Shown piece by piece: positions 9,817 through 19,348 of a stretch of DNA of 64,000 nucleotides. Below the pieces are notes generated by a model. That model was not told the DNA's origin. It made no database searches and was given only the letters and a program-made list of their open reading frames with translations. Source of the DNA: Algoriphagus pacificus (GTDB taxonomy: Bacteria > Bacteroidota > Bacteroidia > Cytophagales > Cyclobacteriaceae). Each line of letters begins with the position of its first letter. Position 1 is the first letter of the stretch. The translations under genes and the position numbers were made by a program. The stretch is taken from the NCBI RefSeq assembly GCF_017254845.1, contig NZ_JAFKCU010000007.1, positions 62,001 through 126,000 of the forward strand, read 5' to 3'.

Positions 9817-10683
9817 TCAAGTTACCATCAGGAAAGTCACCCAAAACAGGATATATCTGTAAATGATAAAGCTCGGGATGATAAACATTCCCAATAATAA
9901 ACTTCTCCATAGTGCGCCGACATTACCTATATCAAATGCTCGTCGGATAAGAAAAAACATATAACCAATAATTACGACCAGAAACAAAATGCTCATAGTC
10001 AGTTCAGAGAAAAAAGCATCCATAGAAAAATTAAATAAACTAGTTAAAAGAAACACTGTAGCTGGGAATAGGACTAAAATAAAAAGTATATAAAAGCCAT
10101 AGAAATACGCTGAAGCAGCAAAGAAATCTACAAGGAAGAATTTTTTATTTTTCCAGAATAAAGCTTTTAGAAAAAAGCCCTGAAGGACTACCAAGACAAT
10201 TAATAATAGTTTACCGTTCGAAGAGGATGCTGCTTCAAATTCTGCCGTGAATTTTTCCAACCCCAACTCACTTTCCTCAATATATGATTCCACCAATGGC
10301 CGGATCGAACTACTATAAGGCAATTGATACATCTGAACCTCCAGTGAGGTATTGAATGTAGAAATCAAGGGAAAGATAAAATAGACAAGGTTGGCGAAGA
10401 AGAATAGCTGGAGTGGAGTAAGGTATTTTTTTCGAATTCCTTTAATAAAACTATTCGTCAATTCTCCTGGATTAGTGACCAGTTCCTTGATTGTTTTGAA
10501 AAACTTTCCATCTGCCACAAAAACAGATGAAATAGCTTCTTCTAAAAAGTGACCGATTCTCTTGTCTTTAGGTTCTATCCGCTTTTCTCCACAGCTATAA
10601 CAAAAAGCACCTTTCAATTCTGTACCGCATCTTACACATCGTAAAGAGCTGTTTTCCATATTTTTCGGAGATTCCTTTTCCAA
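9817..10683 (-). CDS. DUF3667 membrane protein with N-terminal zinc ribbon
   Basis: A 288-residue protein. Residues ~15-35 form a rubredoxin-like knuckle pair (CVRCGTELKGAFCYSCGEKR). This is followed by the DUF3667 signature 'GHFLEEAISSVFVADGKFFKTIKELVTNPGEL' and 'YLTPLQLFFFANLVYFIF', then about four to five transmembrane helices. DUF3667 is widespread in Bacteroidota and its function is unknown. The gene faces asnS and is followed downstream only by the asnS terminator. Confidence 0.8.
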   Translation of the reverse strand: MEKESPKNMENSSLRCVRCGTELKGAFCYSCGEKRIEPKDKRIGHFLEEAISSVFVADGKFFKTIKELVTNPGELTNSFIKGIRKKYLTPLQLFFFANLVYFIFPLISTFNTSLEVQMYQLPYSSSIRPLVESYIEESELGLEKFTAEFEAASSSNGKLLLIVLVVLQGFFLKALFWKNKKFFLVDFFAASAYFYGFYILFILVLFPATVFLLTSLFNFSMDAFFSELTMSILFLVVIIGYMFFLIRRAFDIGNVGALWRSLLLGMFIIPSFIIYRYILFWVTFLMVT

Positions 10684-10731
10684 GTAATTTCCTGAAATAT
10701 TCTATTAATTCAAACTTCCATCGATCATAGA

Positions 10732-11919
10732 TCAACTCACGACTTTGATCCTCCTAGCCAGAGGAATACAAAGTAGACTAAAGAAAATTGCCAAATAACC
10801 CACCATGTTAAAATTCGTCAGCTGACCAGTGGCGCTTTCACCAATCATCACACCTGCCAGCAAGGACGCTGAACCGGCTGCTAATTGCTGTATTGCCGAA
10901 TTGAAGCTCAGAAAACTACCACGGTTTTCAGGCCTGGCAGTTCCAGTGATAATTGCAGCTGCAGGCACATATCTTCCATTTGAAGTGACAAAAAACATGG
11001 TGGTAACCATTAAAACCAATGGTACCGGAGTAACTCCCAAATGAGTAATAATGGCAATAGGAATCACATTGAGTGTCATAAAAACTGTGAAAACTTTCAG
11101 CTTTCCATACTTATCAGAAAGCCTACCAACCCAGGGAGAAGTAAAAATGGTAAATGCACCTCCAGCGATATAAATATAGGTCAGCTGAATCTCAGTAAAA
11201 CCAACATTGGCCACATTGTAGGGACTCAAAAATGGAATTATCATAAACTGTCCAAACATCATCATGACTGATAATGAGATGGCTCTCATCTGGTTGGAAT
11301 CTCCAGTAACTCGGGAAATAACAAGTAAAGGATTAGGTCTGGAATAGCCTTGTTCCAAATGTTCTGTGATAGATGGAATATACTTGAAAATCATCCCTAA
11401 ACTTAAAAAGGAAGTTGCTGTCAAAATAAAAAACGGCGTGTGCCAATTGGATAAGCTAGCCAAAAACAAACCTAAAGGAACTCCCAAAACAGAGGCAACT
11501 GAAAATGCAGCCATTACTAAACCCATGGCTCTACCTCTTCTTTCATCAGGAATAACATCCCCGATAATTGCCAAAATTAAGGCGGAAGTCAAGCCACCAA
11601 ATAACCCAGAAAGCACCCTGGCAAGTAATAAAACAGAATATCCAGGAGAAAGAGCACAGGCCAATGTTGCCACTGTAAAACCTGAAAAAACCCACATTAA
11701 AATTCTTTTCCTATCAAAGCGGTCCAAAAAGAACGCGCCAAAAAAGCTTGAAATCCCAGCGCTAAAAGTGTACGAAGACACCAATAGTCCAAACTCTCTA
11801 GGACTGATATCGAAAATTCTCATGAGCTGAGGCCCAAGAGGCATTAATATCATGAAGTCAACTATATGGATAAAATTGATGGCCGCTAAAGTCCACAATA
11901 AAAATTTCTCGTTCTTCAT
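10732..11919 (-). CDS. MFS efflux transporter (AraJ/drug:H+ antiporter type)
   Basis: About 395 residues from the internal start MKNEKFLLWTLAAINF; an upstream start at 11955 would add a 12-residue non-hydrophobic tail. Twelve transmembrane helices are visible. The loop 2-3 motif 'GAFFLDRFDRKRILMW' and motif C-like 'AAFSVASVLGVPLG' place it in the 12-helix drug-efflux branch of the MFS. The substrate is unknown. It lies 60 nt downstream of the NAD(P)HX repair gene on the same strand, so cotranscription is possible. Confidence 0.8.
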   Translation of the reverse strand: MKNEKFLLWTLAAINFIHIVDFMILMPLGPQLMRIFDISPREFGLLVSSYTFSAGISSFFGAFFLDRFDRKRILMWVFSGFTVATLACALSPGYSVLLLARVLSGLFGGLTSALILAIIGDVIPDERRGRAMGLVMAAFSVASVLGVPLGLFLASLSNWHTPFFILTATSFLSLGMIFKYIPSITEHLEQGYSRPNPLLVISRVTGDSNQMRAISLSVMMMFGQFMIIPFLSPYNVANVGFTEIQLTYIYIAGGAFTIFTSPWVGRLSDKYGKLKVFTVFMTLNVIPIAIITHLGVTPVPLVLMVTTMFFVTSNGRYVPAAAIITGTARPENRGSFLSFNSAIQQLAAGSASLLAGVMIGESATGQLTNFNMVGYLAIFFSLLCIPLARRIKVVS

Positions 11920-11979
11920 TCTAGTTTTGACAAGAAAAATGGGACGCCTCAGCAATCCTGATTTTCGTAATTGGATTTA

Positions 11980-13449
11980 TTAAGAAATATCTAACTGAAT
12001 ATAGGTTTCAGGAATTGCTTCGATCAAATCGGAGGCTATCAGGCCTTTTCTTTTCATTTTCCCCGCAATTTCTCCAGCCAATCCATGATGATACACACCA
12101 CAAATTGCAGCGTTTATTGGAGTATAACCTTGTCCCAAGAAAGATGTTATCATTCCGGTAAGCACATCTCCCGAACCTCCAGTTGCCATATACTTAGTCC
12201 CGGTGGAATTAAACAATTGCCTGCCATCCGGTAAAGAAATCACAGTATTTGCTCCTTTTAAGATTAAAATCAAACCATGCTCTATAGCAAAGCTCTTGGC
12301 TGACTTTAGTCGGTCCAAATGATTTTCAGAACTTCCTACCAGTCGATTGAATTCACCGATATGCGGAGTTAAAATCGAATTCTTCGGCACCAATTCTAGA
12401 AGATCTGGATTCTTAGCCAAAATATTCAGTCCATCTGCGTCTATAACCACCGGTTTTGTAAACTCTTCCAAGATCTGTTTTAAAAGATGCTTCCTTCCAT
12501 CTTGACCCCAACCCGGACCAATTCCCAATGCATCATAAAAATCGAGATTAGCAATCAATCCCCAGGTTGCCATCGCCTCTGGTACGGCGGTTTGAATAAT
12601 ATACCGCTCAGTATCTTCCAAATGACAAGTCACAAGCCCAGAGCCAGTCCTTAAAGCACTTTTGGCGGATAAAATGAGAGCCCCCATCTTTCCAGGACTA
12701 CCTCCAGCAATTAATACTTTCCCGTAACTTCCTTTGTATGCAAACCTGTTGAAATGCCTATGTAAAGGTGGAATGGACTTTCTGTTGACATAAAAGAAAT
12801 CAGTTTCAAACTTAGAATAGGTTGGATCCTGAATACCGATATCAACAACTTCAATTTCCCCAACGAAATCTGCATGTTCCGGCAGTAGCAATGCCAATTT
12901 TGGAAATGCGAAAGTAATTGTGAAAGCAGCTTTGACACAGGCTCCTGTCAAAATCTCGTCCGAGAGCATCCCGCTCGGAAGGTCTACTGACACAATTGGA
13001 CCGGAAAAAGAATTGATTTTATCAATCACTTGTAAAGCACCTTCCCTAAGAGTTCCTTTGAGACCAACTCCTAAAAAAGCATCAATTAAAACTCCTTCTG
13101 AAGGCAAAATAAAGTCTTCAATGGGAATCTTATTAACAGAAGCAGGGAGTAAATCCCAATTTATCCGAGCATCATGAGACAACTTTTCTATGCTTTCAAA
13201 GCAGGAAACAACATGAATGTTATATCCATGATTTGTCAAAATGCGAGCTATTGCCAATCCATCCCCACCGTTGTTTCCAGCCCCACAAAAGATATAAATG
13301 AATTCCTTTTCAAACTGCTTCTGATGTAAATACCAACCCACAAAGCCTAAAGCCGCAGTTTCCATCAACTCATGACTGGAATGACCGACCAATTGAAGGT
13401 GGCTAGCATCCAGTTCTTTTACTTTATTACCATTAAGAATTTTCAACAT
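11980..13449 (-). CDS. nnr: Bifunctional NAD(P)HX epimerase / ADP-dependent dehydratase
   Basis: A 489-residue protein that repairs hydrated NADH/NADPH. The N-terminal epimerase (YjeF_N, residues ~1-215) has 'IFCGAGNNGGDGLAIARIL'. The C-terminal ribokinase-like dehydratase (residues ~225-485) has 'YKGSYGKVLIAGGSPGKMGALILSAKSALRTGSGLVT' and the ATP/ADP-binding 'GGSGDVLTGMI'. Both halves look intact and the length is normal for the fused enzyme. Cytoplasmic. Confidence 0.95.
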   Translation of the reverse strand: MLKILNGNKVKELDASHLQLVGHSSHELMETAALGFVGWYLHQKQFEKEFIYIFCGAGNNGGDGLAIARILTNHGYNIHVVSCFESIEKLSHDARINWDLLPASVNKIPIEDFILPSEGVLIDAFLGVGLKGTLREGALQVIDKINSFSGPIVSVDLPSGMLSDEILTGACVKAAFTITFAFPKLALLLPEHADFVGEIEVVDIGIQDPTYSKFETDFFYVNRKSIPPLHRHFNRFAYKGSYGKVLIAGGSPGKMGALILSAKSALRTGSGLVTCHLEDTERYIIQTAVPEAMATWGLIANLDFYDALGIGPGWGQDGRKHLLKQILEEFTKPVVIDADGLNILAKNPDLLELVPKNSILTPHIGEFNRLVGSSENHLDRLKSAKSFAIEHGLILILKGANTVISLPDGRQLFNSTGTKYMATGGSGDVLTGMITSFLGQGYTPINAAICGVYHHGLAGEIAGKMKRKGLIASDLIEAIPETYIQLDIS

Positions 13450-13555
13450 GTTAAATAAAAGGAATTATGTGCTTAAAGGCGATAAAAGAAACAGGTTTTC
13501 TTTATGAAACCACAAAGAACCAGATAGGATTCCAAGGTTACAAGCTTTTAATTGT

Positions 13556-13594
13556 TCAAAAATAAACCCAAACAGGAGTTCTGTTTAGGTTTAT
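13556..13594 (-). terminator. Terminator of the phage-like cassette
   Basis: On the minus strand, ATAAACC-x-AAACAG / CTGTTT-x-GGTTTAT with loop AACTC is followed by TTTTTG, just behind the 83-residue membrane protein gene. Confidence 0.75.
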
Positions 13595-13618
13595 ATCTAG
13601 TTTAATTTAAAAATAATC

Positions 13619-13870
13619 CTACTTCTCTGATTGAAGTAATTGTTCCTCCAGCCTTTCCTCATCTACTGTGAGTTGGGCGATGCTGACCAGCACAGTTCCT
13701 GCTGTGATTGCATAGCCTGCATAGGTCAGCAGGACTGCCGGGATACTGCCCGGTGCAGTGATCACAGCGGTTCCTACTGCTGCGATGATCAATCCGATTT
13801 TCTTTACTTTTTGGAAAAACGGAGGTGTTGGGGCTGTTGCCCTTTGTTTTATTTCTGTTAGTATGTTCAT
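13619..13870 (-). CDS. Small two-helix membrane protein, phage-cassette type
   Basis: An 83-residue protein with a short basic N-terminus, two Gly/Ala-rich hydrophobic helices (residues ~25-45 and ~48-68) and an acidic, charged tail (VDEERLEEQLLQ). I do not recognise a named family. The size and topology resemble holin-like or accessory membrane proteins that accompany DUF5675 genes; that role is inference from context. It is the last gene of the minus-strand cassette and is separated from the next gene upstream by ~480 bp of hairpin-containing non-coding DNA. Confidence 0.55.
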   Translation of the reverse strand: MNILTEIKQRATAPTPPFFQKVKKIGLIIAAVGTAVITAPGSIPAVLLTYAGYAITAGTVLVSIAQLTVDEERLEEQLLQSEK

Positions 13871-14352
13871 TTTTGTTTGAGTTTTAAATGGAGATTTTCC
13901 TGATACTTTTGAAGGCCAAAAGTATCCATCCCGATAATTATCGTGGAGCCTCTACCAGAGTCTATGCTTCAAATCGGACTTCGTTTTAGGTAAAGGAAAA
14001 TTCCTTTCACCGATTTGATTTTTGAAGTTTGTCCTCACCTAAAAATTGGCGGATCTCTTCTTGCCCTTCAACCAGTCTCATGCCTAAAATCTTCCACTGG
14101 AAGATTTATTAACGGCATGTCCCTCGCGAGCTAGCCAATTTTCTTAACGGCTCAGACTTCACTCCAAAAACTGCATATCCTCAATGGCAAATGGTCCAAT
14201 TAAAGTTTTTAGGAGCTAAACCATAGCGACTGCTCTCTGCCTACTGTGACTGAAACCTACCTACGGCAGGCAAGCTGCTCACTCTAATCAAGCTCCAGAA
14301 GAACGAGATTGCTTCTCTCGATTCTCGGGATCGCAACGACGTTGGCTGATTA
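13871..14352. other. Gene-free stretch with short hairpins
   Basis: I see no credible gene in these ~480 bp. Two perfect hairpins stand out: GATACTTTTG/CAAAAGTATC (13903-13927) and AAATCTTCC/GGAAGATTT (14087-14107). A CCCGATAATTATCG motif of the kind also present near 4930 is nearby. If the cassette is one transcript these lie in its interior. Confidence 0.5.
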
Positions 14353-14556
14353 CTAACTTGGCGGACTGCGGGTGTGTTGAACCATGCTCTTGAGCAGAAT
14401 TTGCTCGGCTTCCAACCTGATAAAGAGTTCCTTCAGTTTTGAAAGTTCTTTATTCAGCTGTCTGAAATCCTGAATAAGGAGATTCAGGAAGTAGGCAATG
14501 ACAGTGAGGAGGAGTGCGATGACCCCTCCTACTGCCTGAAACATCAATCCATCCAT
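14353..14556 (-). CDS. Short membrane-anchored coiled-coil protein (holin/XhlA-like topology)
   Basis: A 67-residue protein with one N-terminal transmembrane helix (residues ~8-28), then a heptad-patterned charged helix (DFRQLNKELSKLKELFIRLEAEQILL). Its start overlaps the end of the DUF5675 gene by 13 nt, implying translational coupling. Such anchor-plus-coiled-coil proteins are common next to phage lysis or tail genes; no family name can be given with certainty. Confidence 0.55.
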   Translation of the reverse strand: MDGLMFQAVGGVIALLLTVIAYFLNLLIQDFRQLNKELSKLKELFIRLEAEQILLKSMVQHTRSPPS

Positions 14557-14990
14557 TCTATTTGATGGCAGGTCAGGTTCAAGGCATTATCTGGACAGCT
14601 CCTTATCTCCAGTGTGGCCTTTTCACCTTTCATTAGTGCCTGCTCTATCAAGTGAAGGAAGTTGGATTCCGCCTTTTTACTGGGCCTACCCCTTCCCTCT
14701 CCTGTAATTTCAGACACCAGGATGATGTTTTGATCCAGGTTTCTGGTGCTTATTGCTACCTCAGAGCTTTCTTGGGATCTGATCCCATTAGGACAATTGA
14801 AGAGTCTGATTTCCTTTGATGTTTTAATTGAAATCAAATCCAGTTCATAAAGCCCTTCAGGTATGCAGGATATTCCCTGTCTGAAGAAGTCAGATGGGGC
14901 TTCGATGCAATAGCAAAGAATTTTCCCATCAAGCAAAAAGACACCGTTCGTTCCTCCGGGATAATATTCCCGGTCCAATACCAAGTCCAT
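14544..14990 (-). CDS. DUF5675 family protein
   Basis: A 148-residue protein with the DUF5675 opening 'DREYYPGGTNGVFLLDGKILCYCIEAP' and 'SCIPEGLYELDLI'. The usual pattern of this family is conserved at the N-terminus, while the C-terminal half departs from the common 'HPAN' region. DUF5675 proteins are frequent in Bacteroidota prophages and phage-derived clusters; their biochemical role is not established. It sits 3 nt downstream of the 248-residue gene and overlaps the following coiled-coil gene. Confidence 0.7.
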   Translation of the reverse strand: MDLVLDREYYPGGTNGVFLLDGKILCYCIEAPSDFFRQGISCIPEGLYELDLISIKTSKEIRLFNCPNGIRSQESSEVAISTRNLDQNIILVSEITGEGRGRPSKKAESNFLHLIEQALMKGEKATLEIRSCPDNALNLTCHQIEWMD

Positions 14991-14993
14991 GGT

Positions 14994-15740
14994 TTAGCTG
15001 ACAGCTAGGATTGCTGCCGGATTTTGGGAGATGTCGTTCATGTCGTACTGATCTCCATTAACATCGAGGAAGAATTCTATTGCAAGAGCGAAGAAATACT
15101 TCTTGCCTGCGACACCTGGTTTGGGCAAAGTCAAGCTTACCTCAGGAACAGAAACATTGACTATTTCCATTGCAGGAGTGGAAGCCGTTTCTGTATCGTA
15201 AGATTGAAGAGTAAAGTCAACTCCTGCCCTGATCAATGAAATCCGGTAATAGGTAGACCCCTGTGCATAGACCAGGTATTTTGACGGGACCAATTCTTCA
15301 ATGGTCACTGTTACTGAAGCAGCATCCTCGATCACGTCCAAATTGACTTTAAGCACGTTTCTCAAAACGGACTTTTCAGAGAACTCAAATCCCTTCAAGA
15401 GATCCATATTTCCCAATTCAAATTTTCTTTCTCCTCTTGGTGAAACAGGATCTGATTTGACGACTTTCATCGCATTTGAGTAAAGTCTGTTATGAAGTTT
15501 GCCTCCATTGGACTTTAATTCAATTTCCCTGAAAGCATTTTTGAGGAATTTGGCTGATGAGGCAGCGACCGCAAATTCCTTCAGGTTTTCCCGAGTCCTT
15601 TGAAAGCGAGGATCATTTTGGATCCTTTTTTTAGAGACTCCACCTTTACGCCTTGCGATGAATTTTCCATCACGGTTTTTATAAAATGTCAGGTCACCCA
15701 TGGTGCCTTCCAGTTTGATATATCCAGCTTGTTTTGCCAT
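14994..15740 (-). CDS. Conserved Bacteroidota protein of unknown function, phage-structural-like
   Basis: A 248-residue protein opening 'MAKQAGYIKLEGTMGDLTFYKNRDGKFIARRKGG', with a basic, helical N-terminal third and a beta-rich C-terminal two thirds containing FN3/Ig-like strands. No signal peptide is visible. From memory, proteins with this N-terminus recur in Bacteroidota beside DUF5675 genes; a name such as DUF6266 is possible but I cannot confirm it. It leads the compact minus-strand cassette. A role as a virion- or tailocin-like structural protein is speculation. Confidence 0.6.
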   Translation of the reverse strand: MAKQAGYIKLEGTMGDLTFYKNRDGKFIARRKGGVSKKRIQNDPRFQRTRENLKEFAVAASSAKFLKNAFREIELKSNGGKLHNRLYSNAMKVVKSDPVSPRGERKFELGNMDLLKGFEFSEKSVLRNVLKVNLDVIEDAASVTVTIEELVPSKYLVYAQGSTYYRISLIRAGVDFTLQSYDTETASTPAMEIVNVSVPEVSLTLPKPGVAGKKYFFALAIEFFLDVNGDQYDMNDISQNPAAILAVS

Positions 15741-16082
15741 ATCATTCTATGATTTAATTGTGAAACATGGCAGAAATCTGGAGCTATCTATCTGTAAATC
15801 AAAATGAAAGTGGAATCTATGGAAACAAAGAAAAACTTGAGCATTGTGTAGAAAATATAGACTAAATCCAGCTTAGCTATAGCGTATATGTAAAGGAGCT
15901 ATTAGGATGCATCCCCTTTACTATAGCTTTTCAATCCTTAGGATCTTGTCATGATCTGCAAAATCTGTAAAGCATGCAGTTCTTTTATCCTTTGAGATTT
16001 CGGATTTGTCCTTTGATTTCAATGATAAATCCAATGAACTGGAAAATCGAATCCAAAACTTTTAGGATTGGGAGAAAAAAGC

Positions 16083-18614
16083 ATGTCTCTCTTATTTAGA
16101 TCCCCTCTTATAAATTTTGACATTCATAATTCTGAAGTCATTCAAAAACATTGGCCTGAAATCCTTGAAAGAATTAAGATATCCAGTCAAGATCTTTTTA
16201 AAAGCATTCACAAAAAACTACCGGATCAGCTTTCTGATAAGGAACAAAAGTCAGTTTATAAGTATCTTATAAGAGGGAGATATAGACCCACTCCGTTTGG
16301 AAAATGGGCCGGGGTAGGAATTGCAAATTGGGAAAATGAATTGAGTGAGAGCTCTGAAACTCCATCTGAAAGTTCAGTTGAAGAAATACAAATCAAAGAG
16401 TATAAAGATAATTCGGGGATTTACTGGCTCAACCCTAGTATACAGCCATGGTCGGATGGATGGAGATTTTGGAACTTCGATAGAGAAAAGGAAGTATGGA
16501 GGTACTCAAAAGTCCAAGATGGACCCTTGATTCAAAAACTTAAGGAATTGGCCTTTCATGATCCTGCATTGGACAAAGAACGGGTGCATAAAGCCTTCTC
16601 TGATGTAACGTCCCATGACAAAGAAATCATTTGGGACTACTTGCTTGAAAGTCAGTTACTGGTAAATTATCACAGTGATTCATGGAGCAATCATTCATCG
16701 GAAATATCCATTTTCATTAAATACCAAGCTGCAGTTTCCTTGGGAATAAAAGAAAAAATGGACAAGTTTCTTGATGAAATAGGTCGAATAGCGGTTCATA
16801 ATAATAATGGTTATTTAGACAATCTCACCAAGCGATTTAGGGAAGAATTTGACGACCGATTCGTTCCTCTGAGTTTTCTATGGAAACTGGTTCCATTTCT
16901 TAATAGCCTTGCTGATTATAATCGAGTTAAAACTGGTTCAGACAAGGCTCCAATCATTGTTAAAAACTTAAATGAACGCTCCATTAATTTAAGAGAAATT
17001 GATTCTGGAAATACTCATTTATCTTCAGTCAAGCATAGCCAGGCCCTATTCCGGGTTCTTCAAGATGGAAGAATTTTGATCGACAATCTGGTTTTCAACC
17101 GCCCATTTGTTTACAGTGGAAGGTTTACAAATCATCCGAAAATCCACTCTTATTTTAAAGGCCAAATCCCTGATTTATCTGAGGGTATATTTGCAGATGT
17201 TTTAATTAAGGAAAGTGGAAGGAGCCAATATATATCAAGCCATAAAAGTGTTGTCCAGCACAAGATCATCTGTTTTCAGGGAAGTGTCAACCCATTTGAA
17301 ATAGATAGCCAAGAACTCTTTGTTGGCTTAGGTTCCAAGGGCTTTAAACTGTATAGTCCTAGGCTTGGGAAAGAAATTTTCCCAATTTTTCAACACCCTT
17401 TAAATCCCCAATATATTACTCATCCACTTTGCAGGATGCTGTGGGAAATAGCCCATCAGAATCTTGTCAAACCTATCATTTATGTAAATCCTACTTTCAG
17501 CCTTGCTGATTCCTTGCCGCAATTAAACTGGGATGATATTATTTTACAGCCACGGATGTGGAGAACATCTAAATCATGGGGATTATTAAATGATGGAGAT
17601 ATTTTAAAAAGGATTGAAAAAAGTGAATTGCCAAGAAATGTCTTAATTGGAATCCGTGATCAGGAGTTGGCTTTGGATTTGACTAGCCCAGCTGATAGAA
17701 AACTTTTTTTGGATGAAATTAAATCTAAGGAATCAGTCAGCATCAGTGAATGGCTTTGGTACCCAGATCATGCTGATTCAAAAGTTTCGGAACAATTTCT
17801 ATGGGGGAAAAACACAGCAGCATGGAACAGTCAGCCATTAATTGAATCAGGAATCAACCTATGTCGTCAAATTGATAGCAATTGGATTTGTTTCAAGATA
17901 ATACTAAGTCCGGATTTCCGTAGAGACACTATTTTAGAGCTATTGAAAGGATTTACAATGGACCTTGAATTGGAGGAAATAAGACCCTATTATTTTCTTT
18001 ATTACAGTCTTGAATTGCCAGAAATAAGAGTGAGGATTAAAGCCAGGTCTCCACAACAAAAAGAAATTATATGGTCTAAGCTGTTTTTTTTCTTCTATCC
18101 TGGTTTGGACGTGGACCTTATTAAGCTCCATACCTATTATCCAGAAAATGAAAAGTATGGATTTGAAGATATTGAGATATCAGAAAGACTTTTTTATATG
18201 GAAAGCAAGCTTATTCTTGAACTTAGCCCCAAGGATAATTATCAAAAGCTTTCCATTGCGGTACAGATAGGTGAAATTATCATCAATGGGGATGAACATA
18301 TAGAAAAGTGGATTTCAGTATTAGACCATCGATCAAAAGAAGATTCTTTGGAGTATTTGAATATGGAAGGGTCTATTCTAGAAGCTTTTCTTATTGACAA
18401 AGATTGGCTTTCTAAGTACAGCGCTATTTTAGAAAGGCATTCTTGGGAGAGGAATCCAGAAAAAAGATGGCATTTGTTGGGAAACCATCTCCATATGCTT
18501 GTCAACCGGCTATTTTGGGAAGAGGCTGGAGCAATGGAAGTGGTCGTACACAAGCATTTGACAAGGATACTCAAACGAAGAAAATTTGAAATCAAAAAAT
18601 CCAAAAATCAATGA
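16083..18614 (+). CDS. Lantibiotic dehydratase (LanB-like), orphan
   Basis: An 843-residue protein. The ATG behind GGGAGA is preferred over the TTG at 16068. The N-terminal LanB region carries 'RGRYRPTPFGKWAGVGIANW', the family's TPFG(L/K)xAGV hallmark, and further on 'LQPRMWRTSKSW' and 'LPRNVLIGIRDQELALDL'. The last ~260 residues match the SpaB C-terminal/thiopeptide-type domain (WICFKIIL, YYFLYYSLELPEIRVRIKA). Full LanB enzymes dehydrate Ser/Thr in peptide substrates using glutamyl-tRNA, in the cytoplasm. It is shorter than the ~1000 residues of NisB. No LanC or obvious LanA lies beside it. The stop overlaps the convergent LytTR gene by 7 nt. Confidence 0.85.
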   Translation: MSLLFRSPLINFDIHNSEVIQKHWPEILERIKISSQDLFKSIHKKLPDQLSDKEQKSVYKYLIRGRYRPTPFGKWAGVGIANWENELSESSETPSESSVEEIQIKEYKDNSGIYWLNPSIQPWSDGWRFWNFDREKEVWRYSKVQDGPLIQKLKELAFHDPALDKERVHKAFSDVTSHDKEIIWDYLLESQLLVNYHSDSWSNHSSEISIFIKYQAAVSLGIKEKMDKFLDEIGRIAVHNNNGYLDNLTKRFREEFDDRFVPLSFLWKLVPFLNSLADYNRVKTGSDKAPIIVKNLNERSINLREIDSGNTHLSSVKHSQALFRVLQDGRILIDNLVFNRPFVYSGRFTNHPKIHSYFKGQIPDLSEGIFADVLIKESGRSQYISSHKSVVQHKIICFQGSVNPFEIDSQELFVGLGSKGFKLYSPRLGKEIFPIFQHPLNPQYITHPLCRMLWEIAHQNLVKPIIYVNPTFSLADSLPQLNWDDIILQPRMWRTSKSWGLLNDGDILKRIEKSELPRNVLIGIRDQELALDLTSPADRKLFLDEIKSKESVSISEWLWYPDHADSKVSEQFLWGKNTAAWNSQPLIESGINLCRQIDSNWICFKIILSPDFRRDTILELLKGFTMDLELEEIRPYYFLYYSLELPEIRVRIKARSPQQKEIIWSKLFFFFYPGLDVDLIKLHTYYPENEKYGFEDIEISERLFYMESKLILELSPKDNYQKLSIAVQIGEIIINGDEHIEKWISVLDHRSKEDSLEYLNMEGSILEAFLIDKDWLSKYSAILERHSWERNPEKRWHLLGNHLHMLVNRLFWEEAGAMEVVVHKHLTRILKRRKFEIKKSKNQ

Positions 18615-19348
18615 TCTGAAGAGCTTCCGTTTAGTGAGGCATTTTTTAAGGTTTGAATGAGATCAGCACTGTAGTTTTTTGAAATTGGAATCGAGATATC
18701 AGGATTGATAATCATGCTGTCATATTTTACGGATTGGATCAAACTTGTATTTACAACATAAGATCTGTGAACCCTGCAAAATGTATCCATTGGAAGTTTT
18801 TCCACCAAGGCTGTCAAAGAAGATAGAACCAGGTATTTGCGCTTTGTGGTAAAAATCTCCGCGTAATTTTTATCCTGCTGGATATATTTAATGTCATCGA
18901 TTTTAATAATTGTCAATGTAGCTGATCCATTTTCATTGATTGTCAGATAATCAGGCCTTTTCGTTTCAGTAGATATTACTTGGGGTGATTCCAAAGGCAT
19001 TATTTTTTTAATAGCTTTTAAAAACTCTGAATAGTTTGCCGGCTTCTTAATGAAATCAACTGCGTTTACTTTAAACCCGTCATAGCAAAACTCTTGATAA
19101 CCAGAGCATAGAATCACTGGAATTTTGTGCTTTTCAATAACTTCTGCCAAGTGGATTCCATTCATTTTATCCATCACTATATCCGTAATCAATACATCAG
19201 GAATTTTTGATTCCAATTTTTCCAGAAATTCCAGTGGATCAGTGGTCATGGAGTACAATTCCAAATCCGGTGATATTTCGATAAATCTCTTTAGAACTTG
19301 CAGTGCATCTGATTCATCATCAATCAGTGCTATCTTCATCTTTTTCAT
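18608..19348 (-). CDS. LytTR-family response regulator
   Basis: A 246-residue protein. The receiver domain (residues ~1-120) has the acidic pair IDDES, the phosphoacceptor Asp in 'PDVLITDIVMDKMNG', the switch Ser in 'VILCSG' and Lys in 'VDFIKKP'. The C-terminal LytTR DNA-binding domain (residues ~145-240) contains 'IKYIQQDKNYAEIFT' and 'FCRVHRSYVVN'. It overlaps the histidine kinase gene by 29 nt, so the two form one operon with the kinase first. Position next to the LanB gene suggests control of peptide biosynthesis, which is inference. Confidence 0.92.
   Translation of the reverse strand: MKKMKIALIDDESDALQVLKRFIEISPDLELYSMTTDPLEFLEKLESKIPDVLITDIVMDKMNGIHLAEVIEKHKIPVILCSGYQEFCYDGFKVNAVDFIKKPANYSEFLKAIKKIMPLESPQVISTETKRPDYLTINENGSATLTIIKIDDIKYIQQDKNYAEIFTTKRKYLVLSSLTALVEKLPMDTFCRVHRSYVVNTSLIQSVKYDSMIINPDISIPISKNYSADLIQTLKNASLNGSSSDH

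Noticed and set aside
16083-18614. LanB at 16 kb as the dehydratase of the 55 kb precursor
   Set aside because: It is 36 kb away, has different base composition, and that core has few Ser and no Thr; the operon there is self-contained with glycosyltransferases.
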